From Salinimicrobium xinjiangense DSM 19287 (GTDB lineage Bacteria; Bacteroidota; Bacteroidia; Flavobacteriales; Flavobacteriaceae), in the NCBI RefSeq assembly GCF_000423585.1, contig NZ_KE384054.1:124001-188000 (forward strand): a DNA stretch of 64,000 nt, given 5' to 3'. The notes below the pieces were generated by a model. The model was given only the letters and a program-made list of their open reading frames with translations, was not told the origin of the DNA and ran no database searches. Shown in pieces: positions 51,578 through 60,559 of this stretch. The translations under genes were made by a program, and so were the position numbers. The stretch's first letter is position 1. Each line of letters begins with the position of its first letter.

Positions 51578-53023
51578 ATGACAGGCTATAGTCGCATGTA
51601 TATTCTGCTCTTCCTGATTTTTATGGCGGGATGCGCCAATCTTGATCCTGTGGGAGGGGGACAAATTAATTATGATCCGGGGGAACGGCAGGTGGATCCC
51701 ACAGATGTATTAGTTCCTGACGGATACAAAGTAGAAGTGGTTGCGCGGGGTCTCACCTTTCCCACGGCAGTTGTGGAAAATGAAGAGGGACAGCTTTTTG
51801 TCACCGAATCCGGTTACGCTTATGGAGAGGTCATTCTTTCGCCAAAACTTCTGAGGGTCAATACAAATGGAAGTACCGAACTCCTGGTTGAGGGCGAAAA
51901 GAACGGTCCATGGACGGGAATAATCTATCATGACGGTAATTTTTATGTTGCAGAAGGCGGACAATTCGAAGGCGGAAAGATCCTGCGGATTAATGGCAAT
52001 GGAAAAGTAGACACTTTAGTAGAAAATCTTCCCAGTGTAGGAGACCATCACACTAATGGCCCTGCAATAAAAGATAACTATATATATTTCGGGCAGGGTA
52101 CTGCGACCAATTCGGCCGTGGTGGGTCCCGATAATGCTTCTTTTGGCTGGTTGTACCGCAAACCTGAATTTCACGACATTCCCTGTAAGGATATTGTCCT
52201 AAAAGGAATAAACTACACAAGTAAAAACCCATTGACAGATACCCCTGACGATGAGGTTACAACAGGTGCTTATGTGCCTTTTGGAGAAGCTACCCGAAAA
52301 GGGCAGGTGATTAAGGGAGAGATCCCCTGCAACGGCGCGATCATGAGAATTCCCATAGAAGGAGGGGAGCCGGAACTGGTTGCCTGGGGATTCAGGAATC
52401 CCTACGGAATGGCCTTCTCATCTTCGGGAGAACTTTTCATTACCGAAAACAGCTATGATGTGAGAGGCAGCAGGCCGGTTTGGGGAACAGGAGATGTACT
52501 CTGGAAAATAGAGGAGGGAACCTGGTACGGGTGGCCCGATCATAACGCCGGACATGAAATTTCACAGTTGAAAGTACCGGATAAGGGAGCCCCAAAATTA
52601 CTTCTCGATGAATATCCTGATTCCCCGCCGCAGCCTGTTGCCAAATTAGGAGTGCACTCCTCTTCCAACGGAATGGACATATCCCGTAATGCCGGTTTTG
52701 GCTTTGTGGGAGAAGTCTTTATCGCACAGTTTGGAGACATGGCACCCAATGTAGGGAAGGTCATGAGACCGGTAGGGTTTAAGGTAGTACGGGTGAACCC
52801 GGAAAATGGTGTTGTGGAAAATTTTGCCATCAATAAAGGAAAAGGAAACGGACCGGCTACTTTCCTGAAGACAGCAGGGCTGGAACGCCCTGTCTCAGTT
52901 CATTTTAATGAAGGAGGGGACGCCCTGTATGTAGTCGATTTCGGGATCCTTATTGTTTCAAAAGAGGAAGGAGCAAAACCCCGTGAAGGGACAGGGGTGA
53001 TCTGGAAAATATCAAAAGAATGA
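51578..53023 (+). CDS. Lipoprotein PQQ-type sugar (sorbosone) dehydrogenase-like protein
   Basis: 481 residues. Lipoprotein signal with Cys19 in I-F-M-A-G-C. Six-blade propeller of the GSDH type: L-T-F-P-T-A-V-V-E-N, N-T-N-G-S-T-E-L-L-V, W-G-F-R-N-P-Y-G-M-A-F (conserved G-x-R-N-P) and G-D-V-L-W-K-I. Family members oxidise sugars or sorbosone with PQQ. Its stop overlaps the start of a lipoprotein cytochrome c by four bases, a natural electron acceptor. Confidence 0.88.
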   Translation: MTGYSRMYILLFLIFMAGCANLDPVGGGQINYDPGERQVDPTDVLVPDGYKVEVVARGLTFPTAVVENEEGQLFVTESGYAYGEVILSPKLLRVNTNGSTELLVEGEKNGPWTGIIYHDGNFYVAEGGQFEGGKILRINGNGKVDTLVENLPSVGDHHTNGPAIKDNYIYFGQGTATNSAVVGPDNASFGWLYRKPEFHDIPCKDIVLKGINYTSKNPLTDTPDDEVTTGAYVPFGEATRKGQVIKGEIPCNGAIMRIPIEGGEPELVAWGFRNPYGMAFSSSGELFITENSYDVRGSRPVWGTGDVLWKIEEGTWYGWPDHNAGHEISQLKVPDKGAPKLLLDEYPDSPPQPVAKLGVHSSSNGMDISRNAGFGFVGEVFIAQFGDMAPNVGKVMRPVGFKVVRVNPENGVVENFAINKGKGNGPATFLKTAGLERPVSVHFNEGGDALYVVDFGILIVSKEEGAKPREGTGVIWKISKE

Positions 53024-53361
53024 GAATTATGGGAGGGAGAGCTGTTTTTTTATCGGTCATTATTTTGATGTGCATGGGATGTTCATCTTCAAAGAAGGAG
53101 GCCTATACTGTAAAACCCCTGGCTAATATGACAGAGCAGGTGCAGGAAGGTAAGGTACTTTTTCATAAATTCTGTAATTCCTGTCATCCCGACGGTACTG
53201 CTGGACTGGGAGCTCCTATTGTCACCACATCTGTTCCGGGCTTTGTCATAAAATTCCAGATCAGGAATGGGTTAGGAACCATGCCTGCTTTTAGCGAAGA
53301 GGAGATATCAGATGAGGAGGTTGATAAGATCGTAGACTATCTAAAGGCCTTAAGAGAATGA
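53020..53361 (+). CDS. Lipoprotein c-type cytochrome
   Basis: 113 residues. Lipoprotein signal with M-C-M-G-C-S, one heme motif C-N-S-C-H at about residues 51-55 and the axial Met in L-G-T-M-P-A-F. Translation is coupled to the sugar dehydrogenase (ATGA overlap at 53020), so it is its probable electron acceptor at the membrane surface. Confidence 0.9.
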   Translation: MRIMGGRAVFLSVIILMCMGCSSSKKEAYTVKPLANMTEQVQEGKVLFHKFCNSCHPDGTAGLGAPIVTTSVPGFVIKFQIRNGLGTMPAFSEEEISDEEVDKIVDYLKALRE

Positions 53362-53470
53362 TGCAACTAAAAGAATAACAGAAATTTACGATACAATTAA
53401 CCGTGGTTACAGAAGAAAGATAATAACTTAATTACTCCGAAATATTTATTAACCATTAATCCAATTAACT

Positions 53471-54397
53471 ATGTTTTACCACGTAAAGGAACTACAATTC
53501 AACGCGCGGGTTTCTCAACCCGATCCTGCTTTTGCGACACTGCTACTGGAGCAATTTGGAGGTGCTAACGGCGAACTTAAAGCTGCCCTGCAGTATTTCA
53601 CCCAGGCCTTTGCGGCCAAACAGGTACATCCCGATAAGTATGATCTGTTAATGGACATTGCTACCGAAGAATTTAGCCACCTCGAGATTGTTGGTGCAAC
53701 TATCCAAATGCTCTTAAAAGGGATCCACGGAGATCTCAAAAATGCCGCCGAGGAATCTGAGATCATGGCTCTGTTGAAAGGAAAAGCGTCTAAGGAAGAT
53801 TTTATCCACAATGCAATGGTAAACCCCCAGTTCTTCAATCTTTCAGGAGGCGGTCCAACGCTTTCAGACAGTAACGGAAATCCATGGACCTCAGCTTATG
53901 TTACAGCAAACGGAGATCTTTCTGTTGACCTGAGATCAAATATTGCTGCCGAATCCCGGGCGAAAATTGTCTATGAATACCTTATGCAGCACACAGATGA
54001 TCCTCATGTAAAAGATACCCTGAGGTTCCTGATGACACGCGAAGTGGCACACTTCCAGATGTTCCAGGCTGCCCTGGAAACCATAGAACCCAATTTCCCA
54101 CCCGGAGTGCTGCAAAGCGATCCTAAGTTTAGTAACAAGTATTTCAATCTTTCCAATGGGGAAGATGTAAGAGGGCCCTGGAATGAAGGTAAAAGTCCAG
54201 AAATGGGTGAAACCTGGGAATACATTTCAGATCCAATAGAGCACATCAGGAAAACCAAAGGATTGACCAAAGGGAACGGCAAAACTGAAAGAGATCCAAA
54301 AGAAGTGGATAAAAAGAATAAGGAACTGAGTAAGAAGAAATCTGACGAGATAAAAAAAGCCATGCCTAAAGGTGAGGCGCAATGGAGTAAATATTAG
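53471..54397 (+). CDS. Manganese catalase
   Basis: 308 residues, the family length. Dimanganese ligands are visible in the expected helices: Glu35 (N-G-E-L-K-A-A), Glu66 and His69 (T-E-E-F-S-H-L-E), then the second helix pair (S-R-A-K-I-V-Y-E-Y-L, R-E-V-A-H-F-Q-M-F). The tail is Lys-rich. It disproportionates hydrogen peroxide without heme. Followed after 9 bp by a DsbA-like gene, which suggests joint oxidative-stress expression. Confidence 0.93.
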   Translation: MFYHVKELQFNARVSQPDPAFATLLLEQFGGANGELKAALQYFTQAFAAKQVHPDKYDLLMDIATEEFSHLEIVGATIQMLLKGIHGDLKNAAEESEIMALLKGKASKEDFIHNAMVNPQFFNLSGGGPTLSDSNGNPWTSAYVTANGDLSVDLRSNIAAESRAKIVYEYLMQHTDDPHVKDTLRFLMTREVAHFQMFQAALETIEPNFPPGVLQSDPKFSNKYFNLSNGEDVRGPWNEGKSPEMGETWEYISDPIEHIRKTKGLTKGNGKTERDPKEVDKKNKELSKKKSDEIKKAMPKGEAQWSKY

Positions 54398-54406
54398 AAA
54401 TTTTTT

Positions 54407-55156
54407 ATGGAGAAATTCAGGGTAGATTATTTTACCGATCCCCTTTGTTGCTGGAGCTGGGCCCTGGAGCCCCAACTGCGAAAATTAAGATTTCTCTTAA
54501 AAGACCGCCTGCACTTGAACTATGTGATGGGCGGTCTTTTGAGTGAGTGGAAAAATTTTAACGACCAGATGAACGACGTCGCCCGACCTGCACAGCTGGG
54601 CCCTCTCTGGATGCAGGCCAGGAACATGTCCGGGCAACCGATTGAGGAAAATATTTGGGTCTCTAATCCCGTTGACACTTCCTTCCTGGCTTGTATGGCG
54701 GTCAAGGCAGCTGCTTTACAGTCCCGGATTGCAGAAGAAGCAATGCTCCGGAAGTTGAGGGAGGAAGTGATGATGCACCAGAGAAATATTGGAGATTTAG
54801 AGGTAATTCTCGCAGTTGCTGAAGACCTTGATCAAAAGCAAATCCTGAAAAAGGAGGTTTTCAGGGATGATCTTTTCTCAGATAAGGTGAGCAAGAGCTT
54901 TAAAGAAGATCTGAACAAAACAAAAGCAGGGGGAGTTACCCGTTTTCCCACTTTATTGATCACCTACAAGGAAAAGACCTATCAAATTACCGGCTACAGG
55001 CCCTTCAGCGAATTAAAAAAGACTTTTTTACTGATGGAGCCAGATCTAGACTTAGACCGGCAAATTGATAAAGAGGAATACCTCAACAGCTGGGAAAGCC
55101 TTACATATCGCGAACTGAAGGAAGTGATCACTCCTACACAGGAACAGTGTTTTTAA
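54407..55156 (+). CDS. DsbA-family protein with C-C-W-S active site
   Basis: 249 residues, no signal peptide. The usual D-P-x-C-x-W-C-W motif of FrnE/SpxH-like DsbA proteins reads D-P-L-C-C-W-S-W: Cys14-Cys15-Trp-Ser17, so the second catalytic cysteine is serine and Cys15 is an extra one. The rest (M-G-G-L-L, G-V-T-R-F-P-T-L-L) preserves the fold including the cis-Pro. This form recurs in Flavobacteriaceae proteins and may act as a non-redox adaptor or a monothiol enzyme. Cotranscribed with manganese catalase. Confidence 0.85.
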   Translation: MEKFRVDYFTDPLCCWSWALEPQLRKLRFLLKDRLHLNYVMGGLLSEWKNFNDQMNDVARPAQLGPLWMQARNMSGQPIEENIWVSNPVDTSFLACMAVKAAALQSRIAEEAMLRKLREEVMMHQRNIGDLEVILAVAEDLDQKQILKKEVFRDDLFSDKVSKSFKEDLNKTKAGGVTRFPTLLITYKEKTYQITGYRPFSELKKTFLLMEPDLDLDRQIDKEEYLNSWESLTYRELKEVITPTQEQCF

Positions 55157-55211
55157 AAATTGAATTTCCGGTTCAACGGTAAGGTTGAAAAGGTTATCCT
55201 ATTAAAAATGG

Positions 55212-55369
55212 AATTGGGCTAAAGCCCTGTCATTTGTTTTCTATATCCTCCGGCTAAAGCCGGAGGCAATTAATAACCGAGAAGTTATTTAAATTAGATG
55301 TGAACAATGAATTGCCACCACCTTTAGGTGGTAGCAATTAAGAAGAATTTAGAAGGGCTTTAGGCCCAA
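55212..55369. repeat. REP/BIME-like nested hairpin element, copy 2
   Basis: About 158 bp. AATTGGGCTAAAGCCC, CCTCCGGCTAAAGCCGGAGG (55247-55266), GGCAATTAAT with TGAATTGCC, CCACCTTTAGGTGG (55318-55331) and GGGCTTTAGGCCCAA in the same order as copy 1 (47384-47564). Between the DsbA-like gene and the ion channel. A GGACAACAATG string at 55394-55404 matches a MITE end but no element follows. Confidence 0.8.
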
Positions 55370-55426
55370 CCGGTTAAAATTACATTTGTGGAGGGACAAC
55401 AATGTCTTTGATATAATTATTCTAAA

Positions 55427-56398
55427 TCATTTTATCGCTTGCCAGCTGAATCCTTCATTCCGCAATAAAGATGACAATAATTCCCTTCTGTGCTCCGGGT
55501 TGGAAAGTTGTTCCGGTGTGAAATTACCGGCACTTGCACTGTTATCTTTGGTGCGGGTCTCCGGCGTAGGGAGAGAAGCTGAAAAATTCTTGTGAAGGTG
55601 AATTAACATGTGAGTCATGGTACTTCTAAGGAGTTGTAGTTCTTCTTTTCCAACTTCTTTTTCTTTTTCATTTTGGGGATCCAATAAAATACTTATCGCT
55701 TCATCAAGTCTTGTAAAATTGGTACTGAAACAGTTATCGGGATTTGAGTGGCTAAAGAAATGCACGACCGGATACGCCTGATGACTCACCAGGTGGTTGT
55801 CGATCTTTTCCTGCAGTGAGAGCAATTGCTGGTCTTTATAGGAGCTGTTCACCTTGCTGAGCTTTTCAGCAACTTCTGCCGGGCTTCTCCCAAGGTTAAA
55901 GATACTTCTTGAAAGAGTGCGCTTACGAATGACTGCAGAGGAGACAGAAATTAAATAGGTCATAGAACTGGTAAAGAAGATGAACCCAAAAAAAGAAAAA
56001 ATACTGGTCATGATCTCAAAAAATGGGGTAGTGGATTTGAAATTTCCCAGGCCCAGGGTAGACAGCACGTAACCTGTGTAGTAGAGTCTTTCCACCCAGT
56101 TGGCAGGTCTCGAGTTACTATTGGTAATTCCGGACGGGTCGTAGGAGTAGACCAAAAACAATCCAAGCCAGACTAAAATTATCCATACAAAAAGGACCCC
56201 CAGATTAACGATCATGCCACTGTAGTCAAATACTTTCCTTCCAAAAATTTTTGAACTAAGTCGGGTGGCGACATAGGAGAAACTCGCTACAGATTTTGAA
56301 ATAAACCCAGCACCGCTTCCAGAAAGGGTGGTAAAAAAGAAATCATAGATGGTAAAAAGAAGCAGGGTTAACCCTGCAATTAGCAAAAGTAGCTCCAT
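55427..56398 (-). CDS. Potassium-channel-like (Ion_trans_2) protein
   Basis: 323 residues. Helices at about 3-22, 62-85 and 129-152 with a pore loop Y-T-G-Y-V-L-S-T-L-G-L-G-N-F; the filter T-L-G-L-G-N-F (114-120) replaces the canonical T-x-G-Y-G-D. The C-terminal 170 residues are cytoplasmic and helical, without a recognised RCK domain. Selectivity may differ from that of ordinary potassium channels. Confidence 0.82.
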   Translation of the reverse strand: MELLLLIAGLTLLLFTIYDFFFTTLSGSGAGFISKSVASFSYVATRLSSKIFGRKVFDYSGMIVNLGVLFVWIILVWLGLFLVYSYDPSGITNSNSRPANWVERLYYTGYVLSTLGLGNFKSTTPFFEIMTSIFSFFGFIFFTSSMTYLISVSSAVIRKRTLSRSIFNLGRSPAEVAEKLSKVNSSYKDQQLLSLQEKIDNHLVSHQAYPVVHFFSHSNPDNCFSTNFTRLDEAISILLDPQNEKEKEVGKEELQLLRSTMTHMLIHLHKNFSASLPTPETRTKDNSASAGNFTPEQLSNPEHRRELLSSLLRNEGFSWQAIK

Positions 56399-56490
56399 GC
56401 CTGTTAGTAATTCTTTTCATTTGTTGAACGTCCCTGGCAGCTATTACCTGAAAAAACCAGGATTTTATATTTTATTCCTTCTATACTTTT

Positions 56491-58851
56491 TTAAAATCGG
56501 GCAGATAAACCTGCCCCGGTACCAAACCGATTGTCATAGCTTACCAGAACTGAAAAATATTTCGACAGGAAGTACTCGGCACCAATTTGAAATACTTCTT
56601 CTTTTTCAAAATCCTCCCCATCGGGTAAATCCCCGCTCCATCCAAAATCTGCCTGAAATTCATATTCCCCAAACACAGCGATCCTCCGGAACAGTAGAAT
56701 TTCCCTGCTAAGGCTTATTTGTGGTCGCAGCTTATGATCCATACGCACGTCAAGATTAAACATATAGGGAGTAAAATATCGAATTCCTGCAATGGCAGTA
56801 GTAGAAATCTCCTCTAAAGAATCGTGCTCTTCATTCTCAACATTCACCCCGCCAAATATTCTAAACCAGTCATTAAAATAACGTTCATAGGTTAGTTCTG
56901 CCTCAAGATTTTCATTCCAACCGTATTCACCACTTGCGGTAAACTGGTTTCTGATGTTAGAAGAGATAACATTAAATTCAGCCATATGTGATGCGACATC
57001 GACCATTCCCCAGGTGAAAAAATGGTTGCTCTTATTCGTGAGGATCCTTAAGGGGTGATCCTCCAGTCGCTTATCTCTGGGTGTTCCATAGCTATAGACC
57101 CTGGCCATACCGGCATCCATGTGGTACAGAATGTGACAGTGAAAAAACCAGTCTCCATACTCGTTTGCATCAAATTCTATTACGATTTTCTGCATAGGAG
57201 CAACATTGACCGTATGCTTCAAAGGAGAATATTCTCCGTGCTCGTTAACGACTCTGAAAAAATGGCCATGCAGGTGCATGGGATGATGCATCATGGTTAG
57301 ATTATTAAGAGTAATCCGGGCAACTTCTCCCTGCCTGATCTTGATCCTATCGCCTTCCGATAAAGGAACCCCATTCATACTCCAGATATAACGCTGCATA
57401 TTTCCTGTAAGATTTAAAAGTATCTCTCTTACCGGCCGATCTGGAGAAAAGTCAGTTCTCTCCTGCGCTCTCAGATAATCGTAATTGAATTCAGAAAACA
57501 TTTTCATATCGCTCATTTCCTCCCCCGCATCCATTCCCTCCATTGGCATTTTGCCGCCTTCATCTTTGGGGTTCACTTTTTCCTTTTGATGATCCTGATG
57601 ATCCATTTCACCCTGATCCAGATCTTCATTCTTATCAGGTTCCTCAGTATCCATAGAGTGCCCCATCTTCCCATGACCCATACCGTCCATTTCATCCATT
57701 TGCATTCCGTATTTTGCCATCATCTTTTCGGGCTCTTCCTTACCGGGTCTGAATTTCATTGCAGGAGCACCCATCTTCATATCCATTGCAGCCATTTCTT
57801 TCATCATTTCAACCAGGTCTGGTTTGGGTAAGTCATCTGGTGCGCTAATGTCTTTGCCTTTTCCAAGAAAGGCTGAAGTTTGTCCTGTACCATCCTGTGC
57901 TGTAGCTCTAACCTCCAGTTGACCTGTTTCAGGAACAGTTACTATAAAATCATAGGTTTCTGCTACAGCAATGAAGGTTTTGTTACGCTCCACAGGAACT
58001 ACATCAAGACCATCTGCAGCTACTAATAAAGGATCATTTTCTCCTCCAAAGGTTAACCAGAACTGGGAAGAGGCGGCAGCATTTATAAACCGGAGTCTTA
58101 TTTTTTCTCCCGGTTTAAAATCGGGATAACTTTGGGAGGTGGCCCCGTTCATAAGAAAGGCGGGATAGTATACATCAGATATGTCTACGCCTTCCATACG
58201 TTGTCTCCAGAAACTAAGCTGGGCGCCTAAAGCACCCCGGGAAATAGCTTCACTTAAAGGAACCACCGTATTCTTTTTGATTCCATACCATTCGAGACCA
58301 CGTTTTAAAGTTCTTAAGACTTCTGTTGGTTTTTCAAAGGTCCAGTCGGCCAAAACCAATACCAGATCTGAATCATAATCCAGATCCTCCTCAGGATCTT
58401 CAATAACAAATGAGCCATAAACCCCATCCTGCTCCTGCAATCCTGTATGTGAGTGATACCAGTAAGTACCGGCCTGTTTTAATTCAAATTCATATGTAAA
58501 GGTTGTTCCGGCTTTTATAGGAGGTGTTGTTAAATAGGGTACACCATCAAAAAAGTTAGGGAGTAGAAGACCATGCCAGTGAATAGAAGTTTCCACATCC
58601 ATTTCATTTTTTACATGTATTACGGCATATTCCCCTTCTGAAAATCTTAAGGTAGGGCCCGGAATACTACCGTTAATGGTCATTCCCATTTTTTCTTTGC
58701 CTCCAATATTCACGATTTCCTGGTTAATGGTAATAGTATATTCCCGTACCGGAAGATTATTAATATTTCCTTCTACAGACGGGGAACGTTGAGCAACTGA
58801 AGGAAGAGAAAGTGTAGCAGTGAACAGAAGAGCGAAGAGAAGATTTTTCAT
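56491..58851 (-). CDS. Multicopper oxidase fused to a CopB-like outer-membrane barrel
   Basis: 786 residues. Signal peptide (1-20). Three cupredoxin domains carry copper ligands H91-W-H93, H133-S-H135, the H-P-M-H-L-H-G-H motif and H571-C572-H573 with the axial Met in D-A-G-M. Residues about 345-435 are a Met/His/Asp/Glu-rich loop typical of CopA (M-D-E-M-D-G-M-G-H-G-K-M). The last about 188 residues (599-786) run H-F-F-T-W-G-M to A-R-F and alternate as a barrel like copper-resistance CopB. This places an oxidase in permanent tandem with an outer-membrane module. Confidence 0.88.
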   Translation of the reverse strand: MKNLLFALLFTATLSLPSVAQRSPSVEGNINNLPVREYTITINQEIVNIGGKEKMGMTINGSIPGPTLRFSEGEYAVIHVKNEMDVETSIHWHGLLLPNFFDGVPYLTTPPIKAGTTFTYEFELKQAGTYWYHSHTGLQEQDGVYGSFVIEDPEEDLDYDSDLVLVLADWTFEKPTEVLRTLKRGLEWYGIKKNTVVPLSEAISRGALGAQLSFWRQRMEGVDISDVYYPAFLMNGATSQSYPDFKPGEKIRLRFINAAASSQFWLTFGGENDPLLVAADGLDVVPVERNKTFIAVAETYDFIVTVPETGQLEVRATAQDGTGQTSAFLGKGKDISAPDDLPKPDLVEMMKEMAAMDMKMGAPAMKFRPGKEEPEKMMAKYGMQMDEMDGMGHGKMGHSMDTEEPDKNEDLDQGEMDHQDHQKEKVNPKDEGGKMPMEGMDAGEEMSDMKMFSEFNYDYLRAQERTDFSPDRPVREILLNLTGNMQRYIWSMNGVPLSEGDRIKIRQGEVARITLNNLTMMHHPMHLHGHFFRVVNEHGEYSPLKHTVNVAPMQKIVIEFDANEYGDWFFHCHILYHMDAGMARVYSYGTPRDKRLEDHPLRILTNKSNHFFTWGMVDVASHMAEFNVISSNIRNQFTASGEYGWNENLEAELTYERYFNDWFRIFGGVNVENEEHDSLEEISTTAIAGIRYFTPYMFNLDVRMDHKLRPQISLSREILLFRRIAVFGEYEFQADFGWSGDLPDGEDFEKEEVFQIGAEYFLSKYFSVLVSYDNRFGTGAGLSARF

Positions 58852-59071
58852 TACGTTTTCTTCAGGATTATACGAAAGGGGATTACTTACAAGTTAGTCA
58901 GCTTCTACCTTTTTTCATATGAAAGTACTGTTAAAACTCACCCGGGTAAAAATTTCCGGAGCATAGGAAAAATCCAATACTTTACCCGTTGCTTAACAGG
59001 AACTTAACCCAGTCCTCCGGATAAATTGATTAACTTATAGATCCTTCTGGAAAATCTTAAAATCTATAGTT

Positions 59072-60385
59072 ATGAAAATAAAATTTCTCATCGTATTGTT
59101 CAGTCTGGGATGGGTACTAACGGGTTCCTCACAGGAATCGGTAGGATTGGAAGTGATAGCAGATAATCTGGTATCCCCGGTGGCCCTGAAAGAATCTCCC
59201 GACAATTCGGGAAGGTATTTCATTGTTGATCAGGCAGGGGTAATTAGAATTCATACTCCTCAAAAAGGACTTTTGCAGGAGCCTTTTCTGGACCTTAAAG
59301 ATAAAATAGTGCCCCTCAAGGACGCCCATGAGGAGAGGGGACTTCTTGGTCTGGCTTTTCATCCTGACTACAGCACGAACGGCAGGTTCTTCGTGTATTA
59401 TAGTGCACCACTGAGTGAGAATAGTCCCAAAAACTGGGATCATACCAGCCATATCTCAGAATTCAAAGTTTCTTCAGATAATTCAAATAAGGCCGATAAA
59501 GCTTCAGAAAAGATCATACTGAAGGTCGATCAGCCGCAGGATAATCACAATGCTGGTACCCTTGCCTTTGGACCGGACAATTACCTTTATATCGCCCTTG
59601 GCGATGGTGGGGGAGCAAATGATATTGACATGGGGCATGTGCCCGACTGGTACGAAGAGAACGCCGGCGGAAACGGGCAGGATGTAGAGCAGAACCTGCT
59701 CGGTAGTATTTTAAGAATTGATGTGGATGGAAATTCTCTCTATAGAATTCCTGAAGACAATCCCTTTGTAGGTAAGGAGGGAATGGATGAGATCTATGCT
59801 TATGGGCTACGGAATCCATATCGGTTTTCCTTTGACATGGAAGGGAATAATGATCTTATTGCCGGAGATGCGGGACAGGTGCTGTGGGAAGAAATAAGTG
59901 TGATCACCAAAGGTGGTAACTACGGGTGGAATGTCAAAGAAGGATCTCACTGTTTCAATTCCTATAATAACGATAAGGAGAAAAAGGAATGTCCTGAAGA
60001 AGATAAAATGGGGAACCCTCTGATAGATCCTGTCATTGAATTTAAACAGGGCGGCACCGATCATGGAGGCAAAGGCCTGGTCGTAATAGGAGGGTATGTC
60101 TACAGAGGTGAAATGATTAAAAACCTGGCAGGGAAATACATTTTTGGGACCTGGACACAGCATCACGGGAAACCTGCGGGAGCAGTGTTTGTGGCAACTC
60201 CGAAAGAAACCGGAATGTGGGATTTTAAAGAGCTCAAAATAATTCAGACTAACTCCAATTCAATTGGTCACTATCTTTTGTCTTTTGGCCAGAACAAGGA
60301 GGGAGAAATGTTCGTTCTTACCACCGATGAAGAAGGACCTGTTGGGAACACCGGGAAAGTTTTTAAAATGGTGCCGGCGAAATAG
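59072..60385 (+). CDS. PQQ-dependent aldose dehydrogenase (YliI-type)
   Basis: 437 residues. Signal peptide to about residue 19. Six-blade beta-propeller with the family motifs D-E-R-G-L-L-G-L-A-F-H-P-D-Y, H-N-A-G-T-L-A-F-G-P-D (catalytic-region His), Y-G-L-R-N-P-Y-R-F-S-F and I-S-V-I-T-K-G-G-N-Y-G-W-N. Periplasmic soluble PQQ dehydrogenase for aldoses. The second propeller dehydrogenase in the window but not coupled to a cytochrome. A CCCGAAGTTTCGGG hairpin follows at about 60490. Confidence 0.9.
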   Translation: MKIKFLIVLFSLGWVLTGSSQESVGLEVIADNLVSPVALKESPDNSGRYFIVDQAGVIRIHTPQKGLLQEPFLDLKDKIVPLKDAHEERGLLGLAFHPDYSTNGRFFVYYSAPLSENSPKNWDHTSHISEFKVSSDNSNKADKASEKIILKVDQPQDNHNAGTLAFGPDNYLYIALGDGGGANDIDMGHVPDWYEENAGGNGQDVEQNLLGSILRIDVDGNSLYRIPEDNPFVGKEGMDEIYAYGLRNPYRFSFDMEGNNDLIAGDAGQVLWEEISVITKGGNYGWNVKEGSHCFNSYNNDKEKKECPEEDKMGNPLIDPVIEFKQGGTDHGGKGLVVIGGYVYRGEMIKNLAGKYIFGTWTQHHGKPAGAVFVATPKETGMWDFKELKIIQTNSNSIGHYLLSFGQNKEGEMFVLTTDEEGPVGNTGKVFKMVPAK

Positions 60386-60488
60386 AACCAGCTTTTGAAT
60401 AAACGGGGCTGCCTGTTGAGTAAATGTTCCGTCATTCTGAATTTATTTCACATTCTTTTTCAGTATAAAGTTCCAACTAGAACCTGAA

Positions 60489-60506
60489 ACTCCCGAAGTT
60501 TCGGGA
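60489..60506. terminator. Weak hairpin between convergent genes
   Basis: CCCGAA-GT-TTCGGG, 6-bp arms, between the aldose dehydrogenase and the convergent TonB receptor. No clear T-run, so it may instead be a repeated motif (a related CCCGAAGCTCGGG occurs at about 44632). Confidence 0.3.
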
Positions 60507-60559
60507 CAGGTTGACGAAAAAATAGGTTTGAAGTAATAATTTTTAAAATCCTTACACCA

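Noticed and set aside
55394-55404. GGACAACAATG as a fourth MITE end.
   Set aside because: Only 11 bases match, with no opposite end or direct repeat nearby; kept only as a remark.
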